The notes beneath the pieces were generated by a model that did no database searches, was not told the origin of the DNA, and saw nothing but the letters and a program-made list of their open reading frames with translations. 64,000 bases of DNA, from contig NC_009395.2 of assembly GCF_000002875.2 (NCBI RefSeq), forward strand, positions 255,501-319,500, given 5' to 3'. This document shows, in pieces, positions 21,480 through 32,443 of the stretch. Numbering within the stretch: the stretch's first letter is position 1; each line of letters starts with the position of its first letter. The position numbers were made by a program, and so were the translations under genes. The stretch comes from Leishmania infantum JPCM5. Its lineage: Eukaryota > Euglenozoa > Kinetoplastea > Trypanosomatida > Trypanosomatidae.

Positions 21480-23257
21480 TAAGCCAGAGTGTGTCGATGC
21501 CGATGCTGGAAAAAGAGCGTCCCAAATCAGAGTGGGGGTGAGGGCTCCCGCGCTGCACTGATGACAGGACCGTGTGCTCATGCGAGCGCTCTCGACAAGG
21601 TTAGGGAAGGGACGGAAGTGCGTGGGAGATGGGCGGGTCGGATGCGCGCGCCTTCCAGCTTCTCTGAAGCCGTTTTTCTTTTTTCCTTTTGATGCTGGTC
21701 TGCCGGGCCCTTGCTCTGTGCAACGCCGTGCTACAGCGGGAAAGAGAGACACAAAGATCGAACTTTTCGGCCCCGCTCTTTTCCCTCGAACACCACACAT
21801 GTGAGCAAACCCAATGACGCAGGCAGCCGGCATACACACGCACATTATGTGCGCGCGCACACAGCGACACTCGCGTTTGCGTGCGCTTCTACGCGTCGTC
21901 TTTTTTTTGGGGGGGGGAGTAGGGGCATTTTTTTTATTGCTTGAATGGCTGTCGCCACCGCCTCCCCTGCGACGCCTGGCCACGCGGCGCCCTTCAACTA
22001 TCTGTGGGTGCTGCAGCAGCGGCTGTTGTTAACGGATACCATCGAGCAAGCTGCCCTCTCTCTTGCCTCGTTGCACGACTCGACCACGCCTCATCACGGT
22101 CATGCAGCGCGGCAAAGGTATAGAAGCCCGACTCTCGTGGAGAGGACGGCTCTCGTGTGCCTGCTCGTGGTTGTGAGCCCACTGCTCACCACATGTGCGT
22201 CGAGTAGGTGGCCATGCTATTCCTCTATGATGATGACTGTCTGCTGCCTCGCCCGTACCCCGTGCTCGCCAGCGAATGCGTAGACAGCGGCGGACCCGTG
22301 CAGAAGAATGGTGGTGGTTGTGGTGCAAGCGCGAGGCCACACGCAGAGGTACAGGTGGAGAGGCACACGCATAGGTGAGGCGCTCTACCGCACTGCTTCG
22401 GCGTGGTGCGGTGCTCATCGGCTCTGGACTTACACGCTCTGCTTTACGTGTTTGAATTTTGCTTGACCTCCCGCTTATGTATTTTGGGCGCTGCTTTTCT
22501 CCCACTCTCGTCTTCTCATCCCTCTTTTTTGGTCCCCCCACCCATCCATCCGCCTCCCGCGTCTCGCTCTTCTGTTGCTTACTAAATCGGTGCCTGCACA
22601 GTGGCCGATCAACACACACACACAAACACTTACACGCACATGAGCAGCTCACGCAGTCACAATCCACCGAGAGCGAACACGTAAAGCACAGGTCTAAGCC
22701 GCGGCCTCCGTACAGGCCACCATCGCACGACGAAGGCGGCGAGAAAGAAAGGAGGTGGGGGCTTATAGCCTCTCTCTTCTCGACAGCGACGCACCAATAG
22801 AGGTCCTCCAACAACAAAACAAAGAGAGGAGGAGGAGGCGACGGTGACGCGACTGAGCGACAGCACGGCGACGTGTGTGTGTGTGTATCGTTTACGCTTC
22901 TCGCCTTCCTTGCTATTGCTGTTGTTCTCGTTGGGTGTGCGAGGGCGAGGCAGGCGGGCAAGAGCGGCTGCGGCACTTCGCTTGCTCGTCTCCTTCGGAC
23001 CCACTTCGTCCTGCATTCACCCCTGCCCGCTCTCTTCTGCACGTCCCCGCCCTCACGAGCACAGACGCCAGAAGACGCAGGTGTGTGGGGAGGGGAGTCG
23101 ACAAAAAGGCTCTCCTCCGATCCTCCCGCCCTCCCCTTCCATGCCATCTTTCTCGTTTTCACGCACCACAGTCGCGTAGGCCCCATCGTCTTCCTCCTCA
23201 GACACTCGCACAGCCCGTCATTTTCTTTTGCAAGGACGTCTCAGCCCTCCTAGCGGC
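21480..23257. other. Intergenic region after GET3
   Basis: No gene is seen. A poly-T/G patch lies at 21900-21935, a short CA run at about 22614-22628 and C/T-rich sequence at 23100-23230. The last leads into the coiled-coil gene and probably contains its splice acceptor. Confidence 0.5.
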
Positions 23258-24928
23258 ATGCCCGGGTGTCACGTACCTCCTGCAAGACCGACGCCGCGCG
23301 TCGGCGCCCGCTCATTTGAGGACAGCTCGCTGATTTCTTCCACATCTCCGCCGGCAAGCACCATACCCGACGCTACCTGCAAGCGTGCATCAAGTCTCAG
23401 TAGAATTCAACTACAACAGCGCCGGGAGGAGCAGCTGCGCCATGCCCTAGAGCGCACAAGCCCGTCCCAGGCGGAGGTATCTGCCGTAGCCGGCGCGGCC
23501 TACGTGCAGGCGCTGATGGCGCTCATTGATCAGCATGAGACGACTGTGCAGCAGGTGATAGATAAGATCGACTTCCTGCGCAGGGAACGAGAGGCTCGAT
23601 ACACTGAATTCAAGCAGGAAACGCAGCAGCGTGAGGTTGAGCTGCAGCACCTGCGTAACGAGCGCTCCGACCTGTCTCTGCAGGTACAGGAGGAACGTGA
23701 GCGGTCGACGCGGCTGCTGCACGAGAACACAGCACTCTACGCGCATCAAGCCGAGCAGCGAGAGCAACTTGGAAAGCTTGTGGAGTTGTGCCGCGCACGC
23801 GGGCAGCGACTGCGCGCTCTCAGCAACCAAAATTCCAGAGTAGCGGGGAGCACCTCGCACCGGCGTCGGCCTCCATCGACCGACGCCGGTGCATCAACAG
23901 GGGCTTCGTGTGACGACGCGAGAGCCGCAGATGTCGGGGATGAAGAGAACACTCTAGAGCTGAGCAGGACGGAGGTTGGCACAAAGGGCGCTGGAGCCCC
24001 CGCAATGGCGGCCCCCTGCTCGCCTTCGCCTGCGCTCGCGTCTCCACCGGCATCGATGAGCATACACAAGGCTGTTGGTGCCACCACCTCTGCTCGACGT
24101 CCAGCACTGTCGCCGTCGCCGGCTGCGCTGGGCACTGTCGCCGAAGATGCCGAGATGGCAGCGTTGCTCAACGTGCCGTACAAGTTGCAGGTGCCCAGCA
24201 CTCCGTTTGGTCCGTCGGCGCACACCATCACGGCGAACACGGCAGCCGCAACGCACCTGCTGGCTCTCAACGAAGAAGTAAATATGCTTCGCCAGCAACT
24301 GGAGGAGCAGCGCATCACGTACGAGCAGGAGCGTGGCGTGAGGACGACTGAGAACGACGAGCTACACCGTCAGCATCTCGAGAAGGAGGCCAAATACCTC
24401 GCAACGATCGATCAGCTCGAAGTGCTGCATGAGGAGAGCCTGCGCGACTTGGTGCAGTATCGCCACACCACAGAAAAGCAGCTTCGCGATGTTCGCGGGC
24501 AGGTGGATTGGCTGCGCGCAGCACTACAGGAGGCGCTCGATCTGGCGGAGAAGGAGCGTCGCCGGCAGCACAACGAGGTCTACGCTACAGAGCAGCGTAT
24601 GTCACGCCAGTATTACCCCAAGGTGCAGTCCTTGCACGCAGAGCTGGAGGAATGCCGCCGCGGTGCCCTCGCACAAGCGCAGGAAAACGCCAAAGCCATT
24701 GCTCAAAAAGATGCGCTCGTGGCCGAGCTGCGGCAGAAGCTCAAGGCTGAGGTGAGCCACCGAAGGCGCATTGAGGAGCGCTACAAGCTGGAGATGAAGG
24801 GTGTGCACAGCGAGCTGGACCTGATGCGGCAGTCACTGCGGCAGATGGAGCGGCGGGTGTACTACCGCGATGTGCGCGATCAGGCCTCCGAGGAGGCACA
24901 GCACGAGCTTGAGCGGTACTATGTCTAG
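23258..24928 (+). CDS. Coiled-coil protein of unknown function
   Basis: This 556-residue protein starts at the first ATG of the frame; the frame upstream has only a TTG. Residues 1-45 are Pro/Ser-rich and probably disordered. A long charged helical region follows (about 50-190, for example VQQVIDKIDFLRREREARYTEFKQ), with heptad-like spacing of Leu and dense Glu/Arg/Gln. Residues about 190-320 are Ser/Ala/Thr/Pro-rich linker. A second coiled coil runs from about 335 to the end (for example LNEEVNMLRQQLEEQRITYE and LMRQSLRQMERRVYYRDVRD). No membrane span, signal peptide or enzymatic motif is present. Proteins of this build in trypanosomatids are often cytoskeletal or basal-body components, but nothing specific allows that assignment. 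Confidence 0.88.
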   Translation: MPGCHVPPARPTPRVGARSFEDSSLISSTSPPASTIPDATCKRASSLSRIQLQQRREEQLRHALERTSPSQAEVSAVAGAAYVQALMALIDQHETTVQQVIDKIDFLRREREARYTEFKQETQQREVELQHLRNERSDLSLQVQEERERSTRLLHENTALYAHQAEQREQLGKLVELCRARGQRLRALSNQNSRVAGSTSHRRRPPSTDAGASTGASCDDARAADVGDEENTLELSRTEVGTKGAGAPAMAAPCSPSPALASPPASMSIHKAVGATTSARRPALSPSPAALGTVAEDAEMAALLNVPYKLQVPSTPFGPSAHTITANTAAATHLLALNEEVNMLRQQLEEQRITYEQERGVRTTENDELHRQHLEKEAKYLATIDQLEVLHEESLRDLVQYRHTTEKQLRDVRGQVDWLRAALQEALDLAEKERRRQHNEVYATEQRMSRQYYPKVQSLHAELEECRRGALAQAQENAKAIAQKDALVAELRQKLKAEVSHRRRIEERYKLEMKGVHSELDLMRQSLRQMERRVYYRDVRDQASEEAQHELERYYV

Positions 24929-25392
24929 AAACGCCAAAGAGCCGCCTCAGAATCGTTGGCGGGGAGGAAAAGGGGGTGGCAGAGGATCGGAAGAGGCAGG
25001 AACGTGCATACATGAAGCGAGAAGCCGAGCAGCAGCGACGCAGGAGCAGTCCACACCATGTCGAGCGGCTCGTTGTTTCGAATATGGTGCCTGTGTGTCT
25101 GTATCGAACTACCTATCTCCCTGTTACGCGGTCTTCTCCCATTCTCTTTTCGGCTTGACCATACGCCGTGCTCGTACTCGCCGATCGTCAAGCATTTTCG
25201 CTCTCGCTACCTCGCAGGGGAGAGGAGGGGGTCCGTCTTTTCATGTCCACTTCTTTCATGGCTTGGCACGCATACCTCTTCGCCTCGCGCCTTAGCTCCT
25301 CGGCTGCAGTGAAGGTGAACTGGTAAGCGCGCTCGCTTGCGTGATCTCTCCTCGCTTGTGTTCGTTGCCTTTTCTGGTGTACTTTCTCTCTG

Positions 25393-25425
<33 letters not shown>

Positions 25426-27977
25426 GCTGCTTTTCCTTTTCCGTTGTGCGCGCGTGTAGACCTTAGATCTGTGCCAAGGGAAGGGAGGCGTGAAGAGGCC
25501 TTCCCTGCTGAGGTGCAAAGAGAGACCGCCACAAGTGCTAGAAAGAACCGACACAACAGCAACACAAAAACTAACGAACATACGGGGATCGGCCCCTCCC
25601 TCTCTCCCTCCCGCTTCCGGTGTCCTATTTCACGGCCACCGAGTGCCATCTCCGTTTTATCGCTGTGCCTCCCCTTTCCATCCTCCACCCATGCACGCAT
25701 GCATCCTTTGACTGAGCGCTAGCGCTGCCACGCCCTTGCTTTTTTCAAATTCTGCTTGTTTTTCTCGCGTGACTATAGGCGAGGCGAAACAACGAGGAAG
25801 CAGGTCAAGGGCAAGGCTGCCGTTTGCAGCCCTTGCACCACAAGCGGTGGGACCGAATATGTGTGTGGGGAGTGGGTGGTGGTGGTGGTGGCCGCCCGCC
25901 CCATCTCCGGATGTTTTTCGACCTTCTTGCTTTCATGCATTGATGACCCGCACTCAAAACCCTTCCTCATCGCTCTGATTCTCTCTCTGCGCGCACCACG
26001 ATGGATGGCGCCGCTCCTCTTCCCTTCCGACCACGCATGCACACATGCACACACGCAGCAGCAGTAAAGGAAAAAGAAAAGGAGAAGCTAAGTAAATAAA
26101 AAAAAGGCAGGAAGAGAGGGAGAGGCACCTGCGCGGCCACTTGCGCACCGTCACTCCGCGAGGCATACACTACGGCGTGCGCGTGTCTGTGCACGGCGCC
26201 TGCTCCTTCCCTCCCCTCCGTCACAGAGATTCTACCGTTTTTTCTTTTCGTGTTTCTCATCAACTTCCTTTATCTCGCTTGCTGTTTTTTTCGTCTTCCC
26301 GCTTTTTTCAGAGCAACTCCTCCCACTTCGCTTCCGTCCTGCCAACCGACTCGCGCGCCGCTGTGCCGTGCTGTGCTGCCCATCCCCTCCTGACACCGTT
26401 TTTGCGTCGTCTTCGCACGGGAGTGGAGAGCGAAGCGTGCGACGGTGCGCGGTGAAGTTGGTCGAAAGCCGAAGGAAGCGAAACAGAAACACAGACTAAG
26501 ACGCACAAGAGAGTATTAGGCACACCCGGTAACACGGAACGAAGGCGAGCACGTCTATACATATTGCTCTGCTCTGCTCTTGCGTGAAGGCGCGCACGCG
26601 TTCGCACACGCAGCTACAGAAACGCGCGCACTTCAGTTCACCTAACCAAGCGCAGACACGTGCAAACGTAAAAGCGGCAGCCAATTTCGCAGCAGCGGAG
26701 GAGGGAAGGAGGGAGGGAGGGGGCCAGCGCTTGGTGCCGCCAGCAGAGGTTTATGAGGTGTTCTTGTCCTCCTTCCCCGGCCTCCTGCTCTCTGCCTCCT
26801 TTTCTGTCCATTCGCGGCCTTGGAAAAACGGAGTCTCGCTGGACCCCCCCGCCCCTGGCAACCACCTCCCTTCCTCCCTCTCTGTTGCGCACCATATTTT
26901 CTTTCATTTTCTGAGTACATATACGAACGAGAAACACCTGCCATTTTTTTTTTGTTACGTGTCCTCTCTCACGCTTCTACGCTGTGCCGCTTCCCCTCCG
27001 GATTATCTCTGACCTGCCTGTCTCCGCCTCACGCTCTCTATCGGTTCCACCCTCTCCTGTTCCCGTCGGTGGGTTTGGGCTACGACTCGCACGGTGCGCA
27101 TCACTAACTCCTTCGTGGTCTTGACTTCCGCCCGACGTCTCTCTCTCCCAACCCGTTTTGACCCCTTTTTTGGTGTCAGCGCCGTGCTTGTTCTTCGGTG
27201 CGCGTGTGCGTGCGTGCGTGTGCGTGGGGGTGTGGGAGCTGCTGGCCATCTTTGCCAACGCGGCCCGTAGTGTGTCTCCCCCAGTCACTCTTTTTCGTTT
27301 TCGCTCCTCGTCGGTCTGCAGCGTTTTTTTTTTCCTTTTGAGAAGGTCGCGTTACGCTTCACCGCTCTGTGCAGTACTCCTCCGTCATTCTTTGTTTTAC
27401 GTAACACACACTGTGTGCGTGTGTGCTTTCTTCCGGTTGGGTTTCTCGCACTAGGAGCTACTTCTGCCGCCTGCACGTTTTTCGGCTGTCCTTCTGTCCT
27501 TCCCTCCTTCTCTCTCTCTCGTCGTCGTCTTGCCAGGGTCTTTGACCGCTGCCGCGCAGCGCCGCTAGAGAGAGAGAAAGGTGTGCGTGTGTGTGTGTAC
27601 CGTTGGGTTAGAATACGATTGCGCTCCCCCTCGCGCGCCAAATCGCGGACGAAGTCGGGGAGCACCGGCAACGTCGTGCGAGTTCGTGGCCGTTTTACGC
27701 GGGGCTTTCTCCTACTTGTACCCTTTTGTGTGTGTGTGTGTTTCTTCAACGCCCTAATCTATTTTTCTTATTCGCTACACTTGTGCTTGCCTCGACGGGG
27801 GCGTGCCGTGGTGGTGGTATCTGCGTGTGCGCGTGCTATGCAGATCCGCGCTTCCTCCTTCCTATGTAGGGGCACGTAGCAAAAACAAAAAAGGTGTACA
27901 AGCAAACGCTGACAGAGGCACCTCACGCAGACAGAAAGCGCAGCGCAGAGGCAGGCACGTTTCTCGATCGTGGCGCC
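24929..27977. other. 3-kb intergenic region before the PNT1-like gene
   Basis: No gene is supported on either strand. The interval contains a TG microsatellite (25394-25424), a TGG run near 25880, a TGCTC pentamer repeat near 26565-26580 and many C/T-rich tracts (26260-26320, 27290-27345, 27480-27540). The frames seen on either strand are short and biased by these simple repeats. One of the late tracts probably serves trans-splicing of the peptidase gene. Confidence 0.5.
25394..25424. repeat. TG dinucleotide run
   Basis: An uninterrupted TG tract of 31 nt in the 3' region of the coiled-coil gene. Confidence 0.95.
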
Positions 27978-29939
27978 ATGCCGCCGAGGCGCTGCCCAAA
28001 CCGCCTCCTGGTGCTGTGCGCCTCCATCAATGATGTCACAGCATGGCCGTTTTGGAAGTTCTTGCAGATGAAGAAGATTCGCGGCGTGACGGACATGGCG
28101 CTGCTCGCCTTCAACAGCGACGGCGGCAGCTTTGAGGCTCGCATCGATGGCGACAGGTACCAGCTCAAGAACTACGCCAAGGTGCGCGGCTACCAGCACG
28201 ACATGTTTGAGAGCTTCGTGCATCGCTGGCACGATCCGGGCCGAAGCTATTTCGTGTATGGCGGGCATGGTATGGGCGACTATGTGGAGCTAGAGCAGAA
28301 CCGTGTTTCGCTGCAGGCGCACGAGCTCGCCGACGTCTTCGGCACGCGTGTCTTCGAAGCCGTGCTCTTTGACGCCTGCTTCATGGCGAACCTTGACTGC
28401 GCCTATCATCTGCGCCACAACACGCGGTACATCGGTGCCTGTGAGGGGTACATGTGGGAGCCTGACACGGCCCTCGACTACCATGTCTTCAACACCCACA
28501 ACGCGAGCGCCATGAGCCGCTTCAAAGACCCGCTGCACATCCTCCGCGTTATTCAGGCGGACTACTGCAGCAAGGCGCCGCGTGGCGACTTCACCATCAT
28601 CGACACCACGCACATTGCGGCGCTGCGGCAGTACGTGCAGGAGCATGTCATGCAGCGCGTTTATGACCGGGCGACCTTCTACAGCCTACCGCAGCGAGAG
28701 CGACTGCAGCAAATCGCCGAGGCGTCGATTCAGGCGTCCATATCCCAGTTTGGCCACCCCGGCGGTGACACCAACGTGATGAATGGCGTTGGCAGTGGTA
28801 CTGGCCGCCCGCGCACCGCCCCATCGTCACCCGAGGTGCTTGCGCTTTCCGCCGCCGGTAGACCGACGCGGCGGCAGCGAATGCTGCAGGCGATTCAGTT
28901 TGAGCACTCGCTGTACCCGTCGGAGGTAGACGACAAACAGCTGCTCGACCTCAAGTCGTATCTCACGGACATGCTGCGGGAGGAGCAGCAGCTAAAGGCG
29001 TGGGAGGCAGCGGCGCTGGGGCCGCAGCGCCGCATTGCGGCTGGCCGCCGCCGCTTGCGAAGTGATGCACTGCAGCATGGTGGCAGCTCCGGAATCGCCG
29101 CCCCCTCCTCCGCCTCGTCCTCCTTCGCCGTCTGGAAGGCGCCGCCGTCGCGGGCGCTGTTTGTTGATCGGCACGGACGGCTGCCTGCTGCCAGCTCTAC
29201 AGGGTGCTCGCCGTCCATCAACGGTGGCCCAGCCGCAGCAAACGACAAGCAAAAAGAGGCGACGGCGCTCTCTCCTCCAGCCCTTGCAGCCACTCTAACG
29301 ATGGCAACAGCGCCGCCTCCGTCTCTCTCCACCTCTTACAAGGGCAGCGCGCAGGAGGGGCTAGATCTTTTTCACCAGGTTGTCGTGAGCCACATCCCAC
29401 CCAAGGCCGCTTCCATCTACGCAACCCAGCTCGGGGGGCTATCCTTAACGGTGCACGAGTACAGTGCCATGTCGCGGCCGGCAGAGCCGTGGTCGGTGGG
29501 CTCGAAGAGGTTGCTGAAGCGCCGGGCAAAGCAATTCCTGAAGAACGGCGAACTCTCGGAGGTGGTGATGGAGTCCCCGAAGGCGAGCCCATCCGTCACC
29601 AGCGCTGCCCTCGCGGCAACCGTGAACAAGGCGACAGCGACGGCCGCGGCAGTGAAGGGTGCTTCTGCAGGAAAACCCCAGCATGCGACTTCCGCCGCCG
29701 CGCTGCCGCTATCACCCAGAACACGAATGCTCTTCCCGGACCAGCGTCTGAGTTTCACGAGCAGCAGTAATGGCACAGACAGCGACAGCTCCTTGCCGCT
29801 CAGCTTGTCCGCACCGCTTTCCACCTCATCCACGGATGCATGCAACAGCAGCATGAAAACAGTAATTCTCGACCCGCCACAGCGGGCTGCCTCCTGTACG
29901 TCGTTACCCAACTCCAAACAACGTACAAGCGCCTGCTGA
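27978..29939 (+). CDS. PNT1: Clan CD cysteine peptidase, C11 (clostripain) type, PNT1-like
   Basis: This 653-residue protein starts at the first ATG of its frame. The N-terminal 230 residues carry a caspase-fold peptidase core. The strand YFVYGGHG places the catalytic His at residue 97, and VLFDACFM places the catalytic Cys at 134. Both are preceded by hydrophobic strands, as in clan CD. A later CEGYMWEPD segment and a conserved core resemble C11 enzymes. In kinetoplastids the C11 enzyme PNT1 is established as necessary for replication and maintenance of kinetoplast DNA, so the product probably acts in the mitochondrion. No clear presequence can be named, although the first 35 residues are basic and hydrophobic. 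Residues 270-653 are mostly low-complexity Ser/Ala/Pro sequence with one ordered patch near 460-530. A SIDER-like element starts 43 bp after the stop. Confidence 0.82.
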   Translation: MPPRRCPNRLLVLCASINDVTAWPFWKFLQMKKIRGVTDMALLAFNSDGGSFEARIDGDRYQLKNYAKVRGYQHDMFESFVHRWHDPGRSYFVYGGHGMGDYVELEQNRVSLQAHELADVFGTRVFEAVLFDACFMANLDCAYHLRHNTRYIGACEGYMWEPDTALDYHVFNTHNASAMSRFKDPLHILRVIQADYCSKAPRGDFTIIDTTHIAALRQYVQEHVMQRVYDRATFYSLPQRERLQQIAEASIQASISQFGHPGGDTNVMNGVGSGTGRPRTAPSSPEVLALSAAGRPTRRQRMLQAIQFEHSLYPSEVDDKQLLDLKSYLTDMLREEQQLKAWEAAALGPQRRIAAGRRRLRSDALQHGGSSGIAAPSSASSSFAVWKAPPSRALFVDRHGRLPAASSTGCSPSINGGPAAANDKQKEATALSPPALAATLTMATAPPPSLSTSYKGSAQEGLDLFHQVVVSHIPPKAASIYATQLGGLSLTVHEYSAMSRPAEPWSVGSKRLLKRRAKQFLKNGELSEVVMESPKASPSVTSAALAATVNKATATAAAVKGASAGKPQHATSAAALPLSPRTRMLFPDQRLSFTSSSNGTDSDSSLPLSLSAPLSTSSTDACNSSMKTVILDPPQRAASCTSLPNSKQRTSAC

Positions 29940-32443
29940 GGGCAAGAGAGCGCTATGGTTAGGAGCGTCGCTGGAGAGTGTGCCCCCGGGTGCCAGGGAG
30001 GAGGGCACACCTCTCAAGGCATGGCATCACAGCGCCCAGCACACCCCCTCTCTGAGGGAGAGCACAACAGCCCCTCCCCTCTACCCCTGCCAATACCCAC
30101 CTACCTCTAGTACTGGCAGGGCCAGGTGCCTACGGTGCGAGGAGGTCACAGATATTTATTGCTGCTGATGCCGGCGGCCAGGTCCTGGATGGCGTGGCGC
30201 CGGAGCGACCTGCTGCAGTGCACACGTCTGACCCATCCACATGATGGGCAGCGTGTCCGCGCGACTCGAGCGTATCCGACCCCCGGCCCTCGCACTGCCT
30301 ACTGGTGGGTGGGGAGCCTGAGCCACCGCAAGGGATGCCGCATGTGGCGACCGGTACGACGGTAGCTGCTGCGAGGCGCCCCGTGGGGCGGCGGGGGGTG
30401 GCCCGTGTTCGAGGCGGAAGCCGTGCTTGGATGACTGAGTCGGCATATTGCTGTAACGCGTGTCTAGGGCTGCTTCGCACGACGCGATGGGGTGGGGCCC
30501 ATGACCGGCCGCGCAGTGCCGGAGTGGCGGTGGCGGGGGGCTTCGAGCTCGCGCGCCCTGCGGCGGCGAAACGGACACGTTAAAGCGAACAAAAAAGGAA
30601 AAGTTGAGGCTCTGCCTATGCTCGTTGGCGTGCTCAGGCAACTATGCTTTCCCTCCTCATCCGCCTCACGCCATCCGTGAGCCCGTGGGCATGTGCTGGT
30701 GTGGGCGTAGAGCAGCAGTGCGTTGTGCTTGTACCGGCGTTTGTGTGTGGCTCGCCCGCTGTGCTTGTGTACGTCTCTCTCGTCTGGCTGTACGTGCGTC
30801 TCATCTTCTAATTGCTTTGTATCCGTGTCGGCGCCACCGGCACGGGCTTCCATGCATCTGTTGCACCTGACTCTCTTTTCATTGTACTACACGATCCTCC
30901 GCATAAGGCTCGCAGGCATGGCGTGGGGGCCCTTGTACATGTTCCGTGACCAACGAACCAATCAACCCCCTTCGTCTTGTGCACCTCACGGATTTCTCTT
31001 CTACTTCTCCTGGCCCTCCCCTCGTGACGGCGCAAGCGCTGGTGTCTTGTGTTGAGTGCTTCGCCTCTGGAAAATGCTATGGATGCTCTTCAGTGCGCTC
31101 GTGGTTTGGCCACCCCACCCCTAGCGGTATTGCCACATCTTGCTTGAGGCCCCTGACCCTTCCTTCTGCCCCTGCTCCAACCCATCATTGGAAACGGCGT
31201 GTGTGTGTGTTTGCATGGTCGACTGAGGCGTTACGTTGTTTTTCTTCTTGCCGTCCCCCTCTTGGCCGCTGACTTCCAACGGTTGCGTACGCTCACACTC
31301 GACACCCCGTACACAGACGCGCATGTACACGGCTTCCGTATGCCTAGTAGGGATATGGAACGAATAGGGAAGCCGATGGCGGTGCGTTGCCGGGCCACGA
31401 CGTTGCGGTGGGATATTGCTGTCGCTGCGGCACTGTCGCTGCCATTGCTGAGGGGGAGGGCGAGGTCCGACAAGAAGGGAGAAGTAGAAAGAAAGCAGAA
31501 GGTGACCCCCTGGGAGTAACTCTTAGAAAACAAAGAGAAAAGAAAGGGAGAAGCACACGCACGCGCACTCGCCGCACGCTTCTTCTGCATGGGGGTGGGC
31601 GTGGGTGCGCACGGTAGGCGATGGCGCGTTTGTGCCCATGGATCTGCACGTATGCGTCTGTGGCCGGCGTATGCGGCTCTAGGCCATCCAGTCCTCAAGA
31701 CGATAGCGAAAGCCCAAGGGCAGAATATGTGGACGAGGGCCACGCTACGGGTACGTGCACAGCGCACAGCGCAGCATTGCGCGACTTCGCACGGCTTGCC
31801 TCATCGTCTCGCTTGAATGTTTTACTTGTGCCTTTCTCGGTGTTCTCCCCCCCCCCTACCACCACCACGTCTCTCACTGATGCCCTCCCCTCACTCGTCC
31901 ATTTCTCCCCCCTGATGGCGTAACCTGATGCGCGTGCGCGTCTACCGCTCTTTGCATGTGTCGGCGTGCTCACTGACCATGGCGTATGTAGCCTTAATTC
32001 ACGATAGCGTGCGTGCCAGCACCGACCACCACCACCGCTCTCAGAAAAAAGGCGAACGACAAGAAAAGGAGTGCTGCCCAGCGCCACCGAAACGAGAGGT
32101 AAGGGGGGAGATACACTGATCGTAGTTTACTTCGGAATAGAGAGAAGGTAGAGGCGTACCTCTCAACACATCACACACCCTCGGTCTTCCTCTCTCTCAC
32201 CAACGCACGCATACGCGCGCCGACGCTCGCCCGAAGGCGGCCTCTACCATCCCGGTCGCTCTCTTCCAGCACACGTGAAGTTGCTCTTTAGTTCTTGTTC
32301 AGCCTCCTGCCTCTGCTCTTCGTTTCTACCCATAGGTAAGGCCCCCGACACACGCATGTACACGTCACGTCGTCATTGCTGCCTCCACTAGCATATCCTC
32401 AGTCTCCCCCGCCTTCGCCATCACGCGCCTCTTCTAGTCCGCC
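29940..32443. other. Intergenic region holding SIDER-like copy 3
   Basis: The repeat element fills 29982-30582. From 30583 to 32443 no gene is seen. A C-rich tract lies at about 31848-31865, and C/T-rich segments at about 32170-32330 precede the next gene. CTTCTAG at 32431-32437 is an acceptor-like site only six bases before the ATG, so an upstream AG (for example near 32402) is more likely used. Confidence 0.5.
29982..30582 (+). mobile_element. SIDER-like degenerate retroposon, copy 3
   Basis: This copy matches copy 1 through GGCGAAACGGACACGTTA and then passes into an A-rich flank (AAAGCGAACAAAAAAGG). Differences from copy 1 are few, for example ATGTGG for ACGTGG near 30342. The offsets are 11,125 bp from copy 2 and 24,126 bp from copy 1. 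It begins 43 bp after the peptidase stop codon, so it must lie in that gene's 3' UTR if the mRNA extends that far. Confidence 0.7.

Noticed and set aside
22029..23186. 385-codon minus-strand frame after GET3
   Set aside because: It is Ser/Arg/Pro/Cys-rich with no recognisable segment and overlaps likely UTR and splice-signal sequence.
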